A stretch of 6,744 bases of DNA from JAWWBG01 sp033721095 (lineage in GTDB: Bacteria > Actinomycetota > Nitriliruptoria > Nitriliruptorales > Nitriliruptoraceae), in the NCBI GenBank assembly GCA_033721095.1, contig JAWWBG010000150.1, positions 1-6,744 of the forward strand, written 5' to 3'. Made by a program: the position numbers and the translations under genes. A model generated the notes under the pieces. The model was not told where the DNA came from. It ran no database searches and was given only the letters and a program-made list of their open reading frames with translations. This document shows positions 6,038 through 6,744 of the stretch, one piece after another (position 1 is the first letter of the stretch; each line of letters opens with the position of its first letter).

Positions 6038-6744
6038 ATGAGGATCCTGCACACCTCGGACTGGCACGTGGGCCGCGGCATCCGCGGTCGCAGTCGGGCC
6101 AACGAGCACCGTGAGGTCCTCCTCGAGATCGCCGACGTGGCGGCCCGCGAGCAGGTCGACATCGTGCTCGTGGCCGGCGACCAGTTCGACACGGCAGCGC
6201 CCTCACCGGAATCCGAGGCAATCGTCTACCGGGCGTTGCTCGACCTCGAGGCGACGGGCGCCGAGGTGGTCGTGCTGGCCGGGAACCACGACAACCCGCG
6301 TCGCTGGGGTGCCGTCAAGCCCCTGTTCGAACAGCGCGGCTTCCACCTCGTGGACATGCTTCGCCGACCGGAGGATGGCGGTGTCCTCGAGCTGACGACC
6401 CGGGACGGCGAAGCGGCGCGGATCGCCGCGATCCCATGGCTGTCACAGCGCGACGTGGTCCGTTCCCGCCAGCTGATGGAGCTCGACGCCGGGACGCAGG
6501 CCGCGATGTTCGGCGACTGGGTGAAGCAGATCATCGACCGGTTCTCGGCGAGCTTCGAGACGGACACGGTCAATCTCATCACTGGCCACCTCACCGTCGC
6601 GGGGGGCGCGCCGCCTCGCGGCGGAGCCGGCGAGCGTGCCGCCCACCTCATCTTCGACTACCTCGTGTCGCCCGCGGCGTTTCCGGCGTCCGCCCAGTAC
6701 GTGGCGCTGGGGCACCTCCACCGGCCGCACCGCCTCGAGTCGCC
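6038..6744 (+). CDS. sbcD: Exonuclease SbcCD subunit D, Mre11-type nuclease (3' end outside window)
   Basis: SbcD is the Mn-dependent nuclease subunit that pairs with the SMC-like ATPase SbcC to open hairpins and process protein-blocked or broken DNA ends. The 235 residues in the window show the calcineurin-like phosphoesterase motifs in order: SDWHVG with D8 and H10; GDQFD (47-51); GNHD (82-85); TGHL with H184; and GHLHRP (225-230) with H226 and H228. All expected metal ligands are present. The typical length is about 380-420 residues, so the capping domain and C-terminus lie beyond the edge. MRILHTSDWH is the standard family start, which fixes ATG 6038. The ribosome-binding site is weak (CAGAGCCGG region), so translation may depend on read-through from the HerA-like gene upstream. 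sbcC would be expected next downstream. Confidence 0.95.
   Translation, partial: MRILHTSDWHVGRGIRGRSRANEHREVLLEIADVAAREQVDIVLVAGDQFDTAAPSPESEAIVYRALLDLEATGAEVVVLAGNHDNPRRWGAVKPLFEQRGFHLVDMLRRPEDGGVLELTTRDGEAARIAAIPWLSQRDVVRSRQLMELDAGTQAAMFGDWVKQIIDRFSASFETDTVNLITGHLTVAGGAPPRGGAGERAAHLIFDYLVSPAAFPASAQYVALGHLHRPHRLES

Noticed and set aside
4825..6221. Long minus-strand frames opposite the HerA-like gene and sbcD
   Set aside because: These are antisense shadows of two genes with strong family motifs on the plus strand.
1..6744. tRNA, rRNA, CRISPR, insertion sequence or prophage signals
   Set aside because: No repeat array, transposase motif, terminal inverted repeats or recognisable structural RNA was seen; nearly all bases are in the five genes.

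Overview
The window is about 70% GC by eye and densely packed with genes. Codons end mostly in G or C, ribosome-binding sites are G-rich, and one gene starts with GTG. With a bacterial Ku and a LigD-type ligase this points to an actinobacterium, perhaps a deep-branching one, but I cannot place it further from sequence alone. There are five protein-coding genes in two divergent groups. I see no tRNA, rRNA, CRISPR array or insertion sequence.

The left group lies on the minus strand and is read from about 4089 down to 1. First comes a membrane-anchored GGDEF-EAL protein (cyclic di-GMP metabolism) with an intact GGDEF and a degenerate EAL. Its stop codon overlaps the GTG start of a stand-alone ATP-dependent DNA ligase equivalent to the ligase domain of LigD. 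After 58 bases comes Ku, cut off by the left edge of the window. Ku and the ligase are the core of bacterial non-homologous end joining (NHEJ). The tight coupling to a cyclic di-GMP enzyme is unexpected.

The right group lies on the plus strand. It holds a HerA-like (FtsK/HerA superfamily, DUF87-type) ATPase with an unusual P-loop and an SSB-like C-terminal tip. After 46 bases comes SbcD (the bacterial Mre11 nuclease), cut off by the right edge. SbcC (Rad50) would be expected next but lies outside the window. This recalls the archaeal HerA-NurA-Mre11-Rad50 end-resection cluster.

The two groups are transcribed away from a shared 183-base intergenic region. Read together, the window is a double-strand-break repair island: one arm joins ends (Ku, ligase) and the other processes them (HerA-like motor, SbcD nuclease). 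A cyclic di-GMP enzyme sits at the head of the joining arm. The gene identifications rest on visible motifs; the functional links between the arms are inference from gene order.
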